64,000 bases of DNA from Synechococcus sp. WH 7803. GTDB lineage: Bacteria; Cyanobacteriota; Cyanobacteriia; PCC-6307; Cyanobiaceae. Both the position numbers and the translations under genes were made by a program. Below, in pieces: positions 8,523-16,662 of this stretch (positions are counted from its first letter, which is position 1; every line of letters starts with the position of its first letter). The notes under the pieces are model-generated. The model was given only the letters and a program-made list of their open reading frames with translations, was not told the origin of the DNA and did no database searches. Location: positions 558,001 through 622,000 of the forward strand of contig CT971583.1 of the NCBI GenBank assembly GCA_000063505.1, given 5' to 3'.

Positions 8523-9065
8523 TTAGTCGCGCAATTTTGAAAACCTCTCAGCAATCGGATCGTTTGTGAAGTTGGCGACCCAGCCGTTGGGGTTGTTGAA
8601 AAAACGAATTGCGCAGAAATAGGGCTTTTCTCCCATGTCAAACCAGTGCCGGGTTCCAGCAGGCACGCTGATCCAATCGTTGGTTTCGCACGTCACCTGA
8701 AGCACTTCGCTTTTGATATGCAGGCAAAACAGGCCGCGTCCTTCCACGAACAGGCGCACCTCGTCTTCGGCGTGGGTGTGTTCACTGAGAAACTTTTGGC
8801 GCAGGGCCTGGCGATCCGGATGATCAGGCTTCATGCGGATGGCATCAACGGTGGGGTAATCGCCGAGGGCCTGGATCCGGTGAATCTCCTCGGCGTAGGT
8901 CGAGAGAATGTCGGCCTGATCGGCATCAAGCGCGATCTCCGCTTTGCTCGCGCAGCGATCAAACGCAATGCCTCGCAGGCTGAGCTCGTGTTGGATGCGC
9001 GCCGAATCCAGCGTGCTGAAAACCGGCTCGCCTCCCTGTTCGGAATAGATGCTCAGCTCACTCAT
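8523..9065 (-). CDS. mtnD: Acireductone dioxygenase (methionine salvage)
   Basis: A 180-residue cupin of the acireductone dioxygenase family, close to the usual length. It oxidises the acireductone intermediate to 2-keto-4-methylthiobutyrate and formate (Fe form) in methylthioadenosine recycling. Metal ligands are visible: His96, His98 and Glu102 in HTHAEDEVR, and His140 in PAGTRHWFD. No other methionine-salvage gene lies in the window. The gene is convergent with the oxygenase gene and returns to GC-rich codon use, so the accessory island seems to end between 8496 and 8523. Confidence 0.95.
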   Translation of the reverse strand: MSELSIYSEQGGEPVFSTLDSARIQHELSLRGIAFDRCASKAEIALDADQADILSTYAEEIHRIQALGDYPTVDAIRMKPDHPDRQALRQKFLSEHTHAEDEVRLFVEGRGLFCLHIKSEVLQVTCETNDWISVPAGTRHWFDMGEKPYFCAIRFFNNPNGWVANFTNDPIAERFSKLRD

Positions 9066-9085
9066 GGCTTCAAACCCTGTCTGGG

Positions 9086-9910
9086 GTGTTCTCGTTGCAC
9101 TTGTTTCAGCATGCTGGAGCGGTTGTCGCCTGCGTTCAAACGTTGCTCAAACCTTCAGGGTCATCGTCGAATTCCCTCACGCTTGTGGGTGTAGGCCCCG
9201 GAGATCCGGAGTTGCTCACGATTGCTGCTGTGCGGGCTGTGGAGCAGGCGGAGGTCGTGGCCTATCCCGTGGGCCGGGTGGGAGGCACAGGCATGGCGCT
9301 CACCATTGCCGAGCGTTGGCTGAAGCCTGATCAGCAGCGTTTGCCCCTGTTGTTTCCGATGGTGGCGGAAGCGGGGCCCCGGATCGATGCATGGCGCTGT
9401 GCTGCTGATCGGCTGGCTCAGCTGGTGGGGGAAGGTCGTCGGGTCGTTCTTCTTTGTGAGGGTGATGTCTCCTTGTTTGCGACCGGTAGTTATGTACAGC
9501 TGGCCCTGCGCGAGCGCTATCCCGATCTTCCTTTCCGTTTGGTTCCCGGTATTCCTGCGGTCTGTGCGGCCGCCGCTGCCGCGCCATCGCAGGGCTTGGA
9601 TCTGCCGCTGGCTTTTCAGCAGGAAGGCTTACTCATTCGTCCTTGCCCCGAGTCCAGCGCTCCACTGGAGGTCCTTCTTCAGGTGGCTGAAGAGAACCAC
9701 ACTGTGCTTGGCCTGATCAAGGTGGGGCAGCGCTGGCCTTGGGTGCGCACCGTCCTGCAACGGCGGAATCTTCTCGAACAGGCTGTGTTTGCTCAGCGGG
9801 TGGGTTGGCCTGATCAGTGGATTGCCCGCGCTGCTGAGGTGTCTGAGGAGACGAAACCCTATTTTTCTCTTCTGCTGATCCGACAGTTCTGGCCCCAAGT
9901 GTTGCCTTGA
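9086..9910 (+). CDS. cobI: Precorrin-2 C20-methyltransferase
   Basis: A SAM-dependent tetrapyrrole methylase that methylates C-20 of precorrin-2 in cobalamin (pseudocobalamin) synthesis. The family begins with LTLVGVGPGDPELLT (here at about residue 31), followed by EGDVSLFATGSY and LVPGIPAVCAAAA. The 30 residues before the first motif are not obviously conserved, so a TTG start at 9143 is possible instead of ATG 9086. Its stop codon overlaps the TTG start of the next gene. It belongs to the same pathway as cobK at 61434, which lies far away and on no shared operon. No cobalamin riboswitch is visible upstream, where only 20 bp separate it from mtnD. Confidence 0.92.
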   Translation: MFSLHLFQHAGAVVACVQTLLKPSGSSSNSLTLVGVGPGDPELLTIAAVRAVEQAEVVAYPVGRVGGTGMALTIAERWLKPDQQRLPLLFPMVAEAGPRIDAWRCAADRLAQLVGEGRRVVLLCEGDVSLFATGSYVQLALRERYPDLPFRLVPGIPAVCAAAAAAPSQGLDLPLAFQQEGLLIRPCPESSAPLEVLLQVAEENHTVLGLIKVGQRWPWVRTVLQRRNLLEQAVFAQRVGWPDQWIARAAEVSEETKPYFSLLLIRQFWPQVLP

Positions 9911-10533
9911 TCGCATCCTTCCCCTCGCTGACCCCTGTGCAGTGGTTGGCGCTGGCGCATCCGGTGTTGATCATCCTGTTCGTGTATCCCGTGATCGGTG
10001 CCACCATTCGGTTGGGCATCCTGGCTAGGGAGCGGCGGCTTCAGATCAATCCCATTGCTGCCACGGTTCCCGTTGAGCATGCGGATCACGGCCGTTGGGC
10101 CACCGGGGGATTGCTGCTGGCCGTGCTGCTGGCCTTCAGTCACGCCTTGGCCTCAACGCAGGCCGGTGTGCATCTTTGGGGCAAGGCGGCTGTGGCCGCC
10201 TCAGTGGCCGTTGGTTCGTTTGTGTTGCTGCTGCGCTCCAGGCGCCTGGTGCCAAGGCTGATCGCGGCCTGGGGCTGTTGGCTGATGCTGCTTTTGATGG
10301 CGTTGCAGCCTCTCCCAGGTGCTGCCGAGGCGCTCGGGGAGACCATGATTTGGCACTCCCATACCTGGGGCGGACTGCTGCTCCTAGCGCTGTTGCTGCT
10401 CACCATGGCCGTTCAGAGGGAAATCGCTTCCAGGCTCTGGCTTCGCCGGATGCATGTTCTGGTGAATGGTTTGGTGGCGCTGCTCCTGGCCACCCAGGCC
10501 ATCAGTGGCACCCGCGACCTTCTGTTGCACTAG
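9907..10533 (+). CDS. DUF4079-family integral membrane protein (copy 1)
   Basis: A 208-residue hydrophobic protein with about five to six membrane segments and a family-like start, LAHPVLIILFVYPVIGATIRLG, then conserved HADHGRWATGG. DUF4079 proteins are known from cyanobacteria and plastid-bearing lineages, and their function is not established. A His in the later HSHTWGG motif and the pair RRMHVLVNG could bind a haem or metal, but this is speculative. The apparent start is TTG overlapping the cobI stop; GTG at 9937 is an alternative. A paralogue lies at 43407-44132 with the same order of motifs. Confidence 0.8.
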   Translation: MIASFPSLTPVQWLALAHPVLIILFVYPVIGATIRLGILARERRLQINPIAATVPVEHADHGRWATGGLLLAVLLAFSHALASTQAGVHLWGKAAVAASVAVGSFVLLLRSRRLVPRLIAAWGCWLMLLLMALQPLPGAAEALGETMIWHSHTWGGLLLLALLLLTMAVQREIASRLWLRRMHVLVNGLVALLLATQAISGTRDLLLH

Positions 10534-10542
10534 GCCGCAGCT

Positions 10543-12558
10543 TCAACCAACAGGGCCTCCCGAATCGGTAAGGGAAGCCTGCTGCATCAGGCAGCGCTGA
10601 AAGGGACGTCTCGATGGTGCCGTGAACAGCCTGGCCAGCAGAACGGCCAGGGCTTTCCATTCCGGAGGGGCCATGCGATCGCGCCAGCAGTTCGGACGGC
10701 AGAACAGCCAGCGGATCAGCTGCTTGCGCTCCAGGGCGCTCAAGGGGCCCCAGCGGACCGCCAATCCCAGTCCGCTTGCCATCTCCAGTTGCACCGGCAA
10801 GGGGGGGACCTCCTTGCACCAGCAGAGGGTGGTGCTGGCCACCAGGGGTGTTGTTTTGGCGTGCAGTTGCAGCTCGGCACCGCTTTCACTGATGGCCTTG
10901 AGGGTGCAGGCATGGCGATGGCCTCCAGCATCTTGAAGCCAGGCCATGCTGTCGATGGCCTGCCATGGTGACGGATCCCGGGACGGGGGGTCCCAGCAGG
11001 CGCGCAGAGCGATCACGAGGCTCAAGAGGTTGAGCACAGCCCACACAAGGCCAAGAGGGCGACCGTCGAACGTGGCGGAATCCAGAGCGCTTTGCGGTTG
11101 GAGCAGACCGCGGAGATTGAACAGGTTGAGGGCCAGCAGGGCCAACAAGGGAAGTGAGAGTTGCACGCTCCAGCTGCCCCGATCGCGCCGCTGATGCTTC
11201 GGTGTCACCTTGAACCCACCAAGGCGTCCCATCAAATTCGCCAGCACGGTCACGGTGAGTGGAACGGTGAGCACCCAGCCGGTGAGTTCGCTCAGGAACG
11301 CGGTGCGCGATCCGCGGTTTAACCAGCCCACTCCCATCAGGAGCGTCGCCCAGAGGGGCAGCAGCAGACCGACGGCATCGCCTGCGCTGATCAGGATCGG
11401 CACGGTCCCGAGCAGTCCGTAGCTCAGGGGCATGAGCATCAGCACCAGGCGCGGCAGGTTGTTGATCCAGTGCACAACGCCCTCGAGATACGCCACCCTC
11501 TGCCAGGTTGTGAGGCCACCTCCACGCAGAGGCCCTTCCGGTAAGCGCAGGCTCTGCAAGGTGCCGCTTGCCCAGCGCTGCCGCTGGCGCACGAAGTCCG
11601 CCATGGTTTCTGCTGCCAGACCGGCGCTCAGCTTTTGTTGCAGATAGAGGAGGCTCCAGCCCTTGCGTCGGAGGTTGATTCCGGTGACGAAATCCTCTGA
11701 GATCGCCTTCTCCACAAAACCACCTACGGAGTCGAGCGCGGAGCGACGGGCCAGAAATGCCGTGCCTGCGCACACCACCGCCCCCCAGCCGTCACGGACC
11801 GGTTCGATCCAGCGGTAGAAGCTTTCCTCATCGGACAGCAGCCAGCGTTCCATTCCCAGATTCCGCATCACGGGATCGGCGTTGATGAAGGTTTGAGGCG
11901 TCTGCAGGAGCCCCACCTTTGGGTCGAGAAGAAAGCCGATGCTGTTCTCGAGGAACGTGCTTTGAGGGATGAAATCGGCGTCGAAGACGGCCACGAGTTC
12001 TCCCCGGCACCGGCGCAGACCATGGTTCAGATTCCCTGCTTTGGCGCAGGCGCGGACCGGTCGATGCACATAGGCGCAGCCGTGTTGCGAGGCCAGGGCT
12101 TTCACCTCCTGGCGTCCGCTGTCATCCAAAACCCACACCTGGGTGTGGGGATAGGTCTGGTGACAGCAGCCGATCAGGGTTCTCTCCAAAACATTGATCG
12201 GTTCGCCGTAGGTGGGCACGAGGATGTCCACCGTGGGAGTCCATGAGCTGTGCTGCCATTGCTCCCGCAGCTGATGCATGGCTGGTCGGCGGTCGGGGAA
12301 GCGGCGCCAAGCGAGCACCAGCGGCACCATCCCGCTCAGCAGCAACCAGCCCTCCGCTGCCAGCAGCAGCAGGCTGAGGGTTGTGCTCAGTGGGGTGCTC
12401 AGATTCATGCTTGCGCTGACCCTCCACAGCAGATAGCGCAGGGTGAGAACGCCGATCAGAACAATCAGGCTTCGCCTGCGCCAGATCGGACTCAATGGCT
12501 CCGGCGTCCGGCTCAGCCAGGCCGGCCAAATCAGAACCAGCAGTGGCAGCCAGCTCAC
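10543..12558 (-). CDS. Cellulose-synthase-like family 2 glycosyltransferase with C-terminal PilZ-like domain
   Basis: A 671-residue BcsA-like processive beta-glycosyltransferase. N-terminal membrane segments (about 28-45 and 58-85) precede the cytoplasmic GT2 domain. That domain has Asp145/146 in WVLDDSGR, Asp193-x-Asp195 in VFDADF, the catalytic-base motif at 287-289 (AISEDF) and QRQRW at 325-329. C-terminal membrane helices (about 350-530) lead to a PilZ-like domain (about 540-640, HRHACTLKAISESGAEL). The canonical RxxxR and D/NxSxxG c-di-GMP motifs are not clearly present: the Asp/Asn position reads Ala and no RxxxR precedes it. It uses a GTG start overlapping the dus stop by 4 bp. No bcsB-like gene follows, so whether the polymer is cellulose or another beta-glucan is unknown. 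Confidence 0.9.
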   Translation of the reverse strand: MSWLPLLVLIWPAWLSRTPEPLSPIWRRRSLIVLIGVLTLRYLLWRVSASMNLSTPLSTTLSLLLLAAEGWLLLSGMVPLVLAWRRFPDRRPAMHQLREQWQHSSWTPTVDILVPTYGEPINVLERTLIGCCHQTYPHTQVWVLDDSGRQEVKALASQHGCAYVHRPVRACAKAGNLNHGLRRCRGELVAVFDADFIPQSTFLENSIGFLLDPKVGLLQTPQTFINADPVMRNLGMERWLLSDEESFYRWIEPVRDGWGAVVCAGTAFLARRSALDSVGGFVEKAISEDFVTGINLRRKGWSLLYLQQKLSAGLAAETMADFVRQRQRWASGTLQSLRLPEGPLRGGGLTTWQRVAYLEGVVHWINNLPRLVLMLMPLSYGLLGTVPILISAGDAVGLLLPLWATLLMGVGWLNRGSRTAFLSELTGWVLTVPLTVTVLANLMGRLGGFKVTPKHQRRDRGSWSVQLSLPLLALLALNLFNLRGLLQPQSALDSATFDGRPLGLVWAVLNLLSLVIALRACWDPPSRDPSPWQAIDSMAWLQDAGGHRHACTLKAISESGAELQLHAKTTPLVASTTLCWCKEVPPLPVQLEMASGLGLAVRWGPLSALERKQLIRWLFCRPNCWRDRMAPPEWKALAVLLARLFTAPSRRPFQRCLMQQASLTDSGGPVG

Positions 12559-13595
12559 GCCAATTGGTCCTGCTGCTGGCGCAACAGGCTGAGGGCTTGA
12601 TCCGGGGTGGGTGCTCGCATCAGTTGCTGGCGGAACTGGGACGCTCCGTTGAACCCAGTGCAGGTCCAGCTCATGTGTTTCCTGGCGATCAGCAAACCGT
12701 GATCGCCACGAGCAGCCACGAGGGCCTGGAGCTGGTCCGCCGCAATCGTGAGGCGTTCACGCGCTGAGGGCGTCGGCGGAACCGGACGCCCCTTGAGCGC
12801 TGCGTCGATCTGACCCACCAGCCAGGGAGCACCCATGGTTCCCCGGCCGACCATCACCCCATCGGCGCCTGTGATTTCAAGGCATGCCCGGGCATCCTCT
12901 GGGCTGAACACATCGCCGTTGGCGATCACAGGAATCCGCAGCGTGCGTTTCACTGCCGCGATCGCCTCCCAGTTGGCGCGACCGCTGAAGCGTTGTTCCC
13001 GGGTGCGGCCATGCAGGGTGAGCAGCTGAGCTCCGGCCGCTTCCAGCCTTCGGCACCAGTCCATGGCCGCGGCGTGGTTGTCTGCTGTTTGAGGATCACT
13101 GCACCAGCCAAGGCGGGTCTTCACGGTGACCGGGATGCCGACGGCGGCCACCACGGCCTCCACGATGGAGCAGGCCAGGTCGGGATCACGAATCAGGCCG
13201 CTGCCCCCGCCCTTTCGCGCAATTTTGCGCACCGGGCAGCCCATATTGATGTCGATCAGAAAAGCGCCGGCAGCTTCAGCCCGTCGCGCCGCATCCGCCA
13301 TCGCCTCAGGCCTGTGATCAAACAGCTGAACACCGATGGGCCCAGCCTCCTGTTGGAGCTCTTCCACCTTCCCGCGGCCATGACCCAGCTCGAGGCTGGT
13401 GGCATTGACCATTTCGGTGAAGAGCAGCGCATCAAGGCTCCAACGGCGCACCAGAGCTCGGAAAATTTTGTCGCTGACGCCGGCAAGCGGTGATTGCAGC
13501 ACTCTGCTTGTCAGCACACGACACGCGCTGCTGCCGCTCAGATGCAGATCCGAAAGAAGGTTCGGGGGCATCGAACGAAGACTGTGTCCTTTCAT
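12555..13595 (-). CDS. dus: tRNA-dihydrouridine synthase
   Basis: A FMN-dependent TIM-barrel enzyme that reduces uridines in tRNA D-loops. Seen: LQSPLAGVSDKIFRALVRR at the start of the barrel, the catalytic Cys in DINMGCPVRKI followed by GGGSGLIRDP, HGRTREQRFSG, and the FMN phosphate-binding region IANGDVFSPEDA...GADGVMVGRG. About 346 residues, the usual length. The frame opens at TTG 13604, but ATG 13595 is the better start and ATG 13571 is possible. It is the middle gene of a leftward trio, 27 bp after an uncharacterised gene and overlapping the glycosyltransferase by 4 bp. Confidence 0.93.
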   Translation of the reverse strand: MKGHSLRSMPPNLLSDLHLSGSSACRVLTSRVLQSPLAGVSDKIFRALVRRWSLDALLFTEMVNATSLELGHGRGKVEELQQEAGPIGVQLFDHRPEAMADAARRAEAAGAFLIDINMGCPVRKIARKGGGSGLIRDPDLACSIVEAVVAAVGIPVTVKTRLGWCSDPQTADNHAAAMDWCRRLEAAGAQLLTLHGRTREQRFSGRANWEAIAAVKRTLRIPVIANGDVFSPEDARACLEITGADGVMVGRGTMGAPWLVGQIDAALKGRPVPPTPSARERLTIAADQLQALVAARGDHGLLIARKHMSWTCTGFNGASQFRQQLMRAPTPDQALSLLRQQQDQLA

Positions 13596-13622
13596 TCTGG
13601 CCAATCGGCGCAGATGCCTGGC

Positions 13623-14204
13623 TCAGGCCACCGACTCATCGAGCCCCAGCCGTTGACGGCTGCGACGCGCGTGCGACTCGATCGCGTTGCGCAACCAAGC
13701 TTGCGTCGACCAGTCCTCCTGCGTCGCCAGTCGTTCCACGTCCTGCATGAGGTCGAGGGGCAGCTGGAGCGTCACACTCTGGATGCTGTGGGGGCTTGCC
13801 GGACCTCCTTTGGGAATCGCGTCGAGATCGAGCACCTGCACTTTGAGCACCTGCAGCCTGCTGCCAGGGCGCGGATGTCGCCGACGCACTTGACGGATCG
13901 AGAGCCTCACCCTGCTTCCCACGCGAATGCGTTGGACGGCGCTGCGGCTCAGGGGCTGATCGCGGCGGTCGGAGAACACCGGTGTGCTGCTCCCGTGTTC
14001 GGCACTGAAGCTGAAGGTGACGAGCCCATCGACGTTCCAAGGCGCACTGGGGTCTTGCTTTGGATCATGGGATGCCACGAGGCGCACATGATCGTGCTTT
14101 GCCGCTTTCATCACCTCGCGGGGGAGGCGGAAGACCAGCTTTTGAAGGTGCGCGTTCCCGTGCAGGGTCGTGGCGGCCTCGAGCGAGGTGTCAAACACAT
14201 ACAT
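13623..14204 (-). CDS. Uncharacterised cyanobacterial protein
   Basis: A 193-residue protein I do not recognise. It is basic, with no membrane segment and no signal peptide. The N-terminal two thirds contain KLVFRLPREVMKAAK and a beta-rich stretch with VGSRVRLSIRQVRRR. The C-terminal ~50 residues (VTLQLPLDLMQDVERLA...STQAWLRNAI) look like a strand followed by two helices, as in ribbon-helix-helix/CopG-type DNA-binding domains. That reading is by eye only. Codon use is GC-rich like its neighbours, and it is first of the dus/glycosyltransferase group, so it seems a genuine gene. A role in regulating the group is possible but unproven. Confidence 0.7.
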   Translation of the reverse strand: MYVFDTSLEAATTLHGNAHLQKLVFRLPREVMKAAKHDHVRLVASHDPKQDPSAPWNVDGLVTFSFSAEHGSSTPVFSDRRDQPLSRSAVQRIRVGSRVRLSIRQVRRRHPRPGSRLQVLKVQVLDLDAIPKGGPASPHSIQSVTLQLPLDLMQDVERLATQEDWSTQAWLRNAIESHARRSRQRLGLDESVA

Positions 14205-14283
14205 CCCTTGAAGGTAATGGACTCTTTAAGGGGTTGCTAGGGCGATCGGCTCGCAGTTGTACACAAGTTTTAGGCTTGGCCGC

Positions 14284-14751
14284 ATGGAGGATTCCCTGTC
14301 CTGGCCCTTGAGCCGGTCGCTCTTAGACGCAGTGCTTGCAGATCGTCTCAGTGACCGTTTGGTGGCTGAATTGGTCTGGGAGCGTCTGGGGTACCGGCGC
14401 CAGCGCGATGGGGATGCTCCGTGGTTGGCCGGGCCGCAAACGCCGCAGGCCTGGCGCGATGCATTTCCTGAAGCTCCAGAGGTGGTGGCCACTCGGCCGG
14501 CTTCGGTGGCTCTCACCCGGTCGATTGCGCGAGAACACAAGCAGCTGTTGAAGAAGCAGCTGCATTTCGCGGGCTATCGCATCGGTGAGCTGTACCCCCG
14601 CAGAACGCGCCGGGCGACGGTGGTGAGTTGGTTGTTGGCCTGGCTCGCTGCTCGGGGGGATGTCTTGCCGGCGGACGGCGCTCTCCCCGAGCTGCTCGAT
14701 CCCCCGGTGAACCCTGTGCAGGGGCATCCCGGAGACGCCCCGGTTGGCTGA
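14284..14751 (+). CDS. DUF1823 family protein
   Basis: A 155-residue soluble protein that I recognise as the cyanobacterial/plastid DUF1823 family: WPLSRSLLDAVLADRLSDRL at the N-terminus, then LVWERLGYRRQ, TPQAWRDAFPEAPEVVATRPASV, and a basic C-terminal part with KKQLHFAGYRIGELYPRRTRRATVVSWLL. Its biochemical function is not known. The frame opens at 14257, but ATG 14284 starts at the conserved region and is preferred. It ends 3 bp before the convergent transpeptidase gene. Confidence 0.82.
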   Translation: MEDSLSWPLSRSLLDAVLADRLSDRLVAELVWERLGYRRQRDGDAPWLAGPQTPQAWRDAFPEAPEVVATRPASVALTRSIAREHKQLLKKQLHFAGYRIGELYPRRTRRATVVSWLLAWLAARGDVLPADGALPELLDPPVNPVQGHPGDAPVG

Positions 14752-14754
14752 GCC

Positions 14755-15168
14755 TCAAACCTGGATGATCACCTTTGTTCCCTTGCGGGTGTTGTCGAAA
14801 AGCCAACGGGCCTGAGCCGTGGGCATGCGCACGCAGCCGTTGCTGCGGGGCACCCCGAACGACTGGCCCGCGTCCTCTTGCCAAGGGGCGCCGTGCATGC
14901 AGATCAGCTCGTTGGCGGTGATGCACATGGCGTAGGGAACGCCCGGCGCCACGTAATTGCGCCCGCGCATGGTGACAGAGCGATATTTCGTGAGCACCGA
15001 GGCATGGCCAGTGGGGGTGGGGGTGGACGCTTTCCCCGTGCTTACAGGGATCACCCGCACGATGTTGTCTTGAGGATCCAGAACGGTGAGCTTTTGCTCG
15101 GAGAGATCCACGACCAGGGTGGCAATCAGGTCCAGCATGGAGGTGTGACAGCGGCGGTACTGCACCAT
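14755..15168 (-). CDS. L,D-transpeptidase (YkuD domain), apparently without signal peptide
   Basis: An about 137-residue YkuD-domain protein with the catalytic motif HGAPW...SNGCVRM (Cys in SNGCVR, His in CMHGAPW) and the substrate-strand motif STPTPTGHASVL. Family enzymes form 3-3 peptidoglycan cross-links or anchor proteins in the periplasm. This one has no recognisable export signal whichever start is used (15183, ATG 15168, or ATG 15138 giving MLDLIATLVVDLSEQKL). The second copy at 51351-51860 does have one. It lies divergent from der across a short spacer with two small palindromes. Confidence 0.88.
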   Translation of the reverse strand: MVQYRRCHTSMLDLIATLVVDLSEQKLTVLDPQDNIVRVIPVSTGKASTPTPTGHASVLTKYRSVTMRGRNYVAPGVPYAMCITANELICMHGAPWQEDAGQSFGVPRSNGCVRMPTAQARWLFDNTRKGTKVIIQV

Positions 15169-15185
15169 CGCTAGCTGTCTCAATT

Positions 15186-15201
15186 AAGACTCATTAGTCT
15201 T
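15186..15201. promoter_or_regulatory. 16-bp palindrome between transpeptidase and der
   Basis: AAGACT-CATT-AGTCTT is a perfect 6-bp inverted repeat with a 4-base loop, in the spacer between two divergent genes. It could be an operator or part of a leader hairpin. No T-tract follows it, so it is unlikely to be a terminator. Confidence 0.35.
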
Positions 15202-15258
15202 CCTTGGAAAGAATTCCCATTCGTCCGGCGGTTGCGGGGCGCGTCAGCGTGCCTCTGT

Positions 15259-15272
15259 ACTGTCAAGACAGT
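15259..15272. promoter_or_regulatory. 14-bp palindrome 17 bp upstream of the der start
   Basis: ACTGTC-AA-GACAGT is a perfect inverted repeat whose right arm ends 17 bases before the TTG start of der. Its position fits an operator or a translation-modulating stem near the ribosome-binding region. The loop is too short for a stable hairpin, which favours a protein-binding site. No protein is proposed. Confidence 0.35.
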
Positions 15273-15289
15273 GTTTGCATCGGTCTGAC

Positions 15290-16657
15290 TTGGCGCGTCC
15301 CGTCGTGGCGATCATCGGGCGCCCCAACGTTGGCAAGTCCACGCTGGTCAACCGCCTCTGCCACAGCAGAGAAGCGATTGTGCACGATGAACCCGGTGTG
15401 ACCCGTGACCGCACCTATCAGGACGGCTACTGGGGTGACAGGGACTTCAAGGTGGTGGACACCGGCGGTCTGGTGTTCGATGACGACAGTGAATTTCTGC
15501 CTGAGATCCGTGAGCAGGCGGCCCTTGCCCTCGAAGAAGCCAGTGTCGCCCTGGTGATCGTGGATGGTCAGCAGGGGGTGACGGCTTCGGATGAAGCGAT
15601 CGCCGAATTTTTGCGCGGGCAGCGTTGCCCCGCTCTGCTTGCTGTGAACAAATGCGAGTCGCCGGAGCAGGGGCTGGCGATGGCCGCCGAGTTCTGGAGT
15701 CTTGGCCTGGGAGAGCCGTACCCCATCTCTGCGATTCATGGGGCTGGAACGGCCGAGCTGTTGGATCAGGTGCTCACCTATCTGCCACCGAAGTCTGAGG
15801 AAGGTGACAGCGAGGAGCCGATTCAGCTCGCCATCATCGGTCGCCCCAACGTGGGCAAGTCGAGCTTGCTCAATGCCATCTGCGGTGAGCAACGGGCGAT
15901 CGTGAGTCCGATCCGCGGGACCACCCGCGACACCATCGATACCAGTCTCGTGCGCGAGAACAGGCCCTGGCGCCTGGTTGATACCGCTGGCATCCGCCGC
16001 CGCCGCAGTGTGAATTACGGCCCTGAATTCTTCGGGATCAACCGCAGCTTCAAGGCCATCGAGCGCAGTGATGTTTGTGTGCTGGTGATCGACGCTCTCG
16101 ATGGCGTCACAGAGCAGGATCAACGGCTGGCTGGTCGCATCGAGGAAGACGGACGCGCCTGTGTGGTGGTGGTGAACAAATGGGATGCCGTGGAGAAGGA
16201 CAGCCACACCATGACGGCCATGGAGAAAGAGCTCAGGGCCAAGCTCTATTTCTTGGATTGGGCTCCCATGCTGTTCACCTCAGCGCTGACAGGCCAGCGG
16301 GTGGACAGCATCTTTGCGTTGGCCGCTTTGGCTGTGGAGCAGCACCGCCGCAGGGTCAGCACGTCGGTGGTGAATGAGGTGCTGAAAGAGGCCTTGAGCT
16401 GGCGGAGCCCGCCCACCACGCGAGGGGGCCGCCAAGGCCGCCTGTATTACGGCACCCAGGTCGCCAGCCGCCCTCCCAGTTTCACGTTGTTCGTGAACGA
16501 TCCCAAGTTGTTTGGCGACACTTATCGCCGCTATGTGGAACGACAAATTCGCGAGGGCCTCGGTTTTGATGGCACACCGTTGAAGTTGTTCTGGCGCGGC
16601 AAGCAGCAGCGCGATGCCGAACGTGATCTCGCGCGTCAGCAGAACCGCCAGGGCTGA
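15290..16657 (+). CDS. der: GTPase Der (EngA), ribosome assembly
   Basis: A 455-residue double GTPase needed for 50S ribosome maturation. Domain 1 begins at [19 protein letters not shown] (G1), with DTGG (G3) and NKCE (G4). Domain 2 repeats the pattern with [23 protein letters not shown] and NKWD. The C-terminal KH-like domain occupies roughly the last 110 residues. I choose TTG 15290, giving (M)[12 protein letters not shown], over the upstream TTG 15275, because family members start just before this motif. It heads a tightly packed rightward operon, with 5 bp to ecfT. Confidence 0.96.
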   Translation: MARPVVAIIGRPNVGKSTLVNRLCHSREAIVHDEPGVTRDRTYQDGYWGDRDFKVVDTGGLVFDDDSEFLPEIREQAALALEEASVALVIVDGQQGVTASDEAIAEFLRGQRCPALLAVNKCESPEQGLAMAAEFWSLGLGEPYPISAIHGAGTAELLDQVLTYLPPKSEEGDSEEPIQLAIIGRPNVGKSSLLNAICGEQRAIVSPIRGTTRDTIDTSLVRENRPWRLVDTAGIRRRRSVNYGPEFFGINRSFKAIERSDVCVLVIDALDGVTEQDQRLAGRIEEDGRACVVVVNKWDAVEKDSHTMTAMEKELRAKLYFLDWAPMLFTSALTGQRVDSIFALAALAVEQHRRRVSTSVVNEVLKEALSWRSPPTTRGGRQGRLYYGTQVASRPPSFTLFVNDPKLFGDTYRRYVERQIREGLGFDGTPLKLFWRGKQQRDAERDLARQQNRQG

Positions 16658-16662
16658 GGGGC

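Noticed and set aside
15263-16207. 314-residue leftward frame antisense to der
   Set aside because: der carries two complete GTPase domains in this stretch; the antisense frame is His/Gln-rich and unrecognisable.
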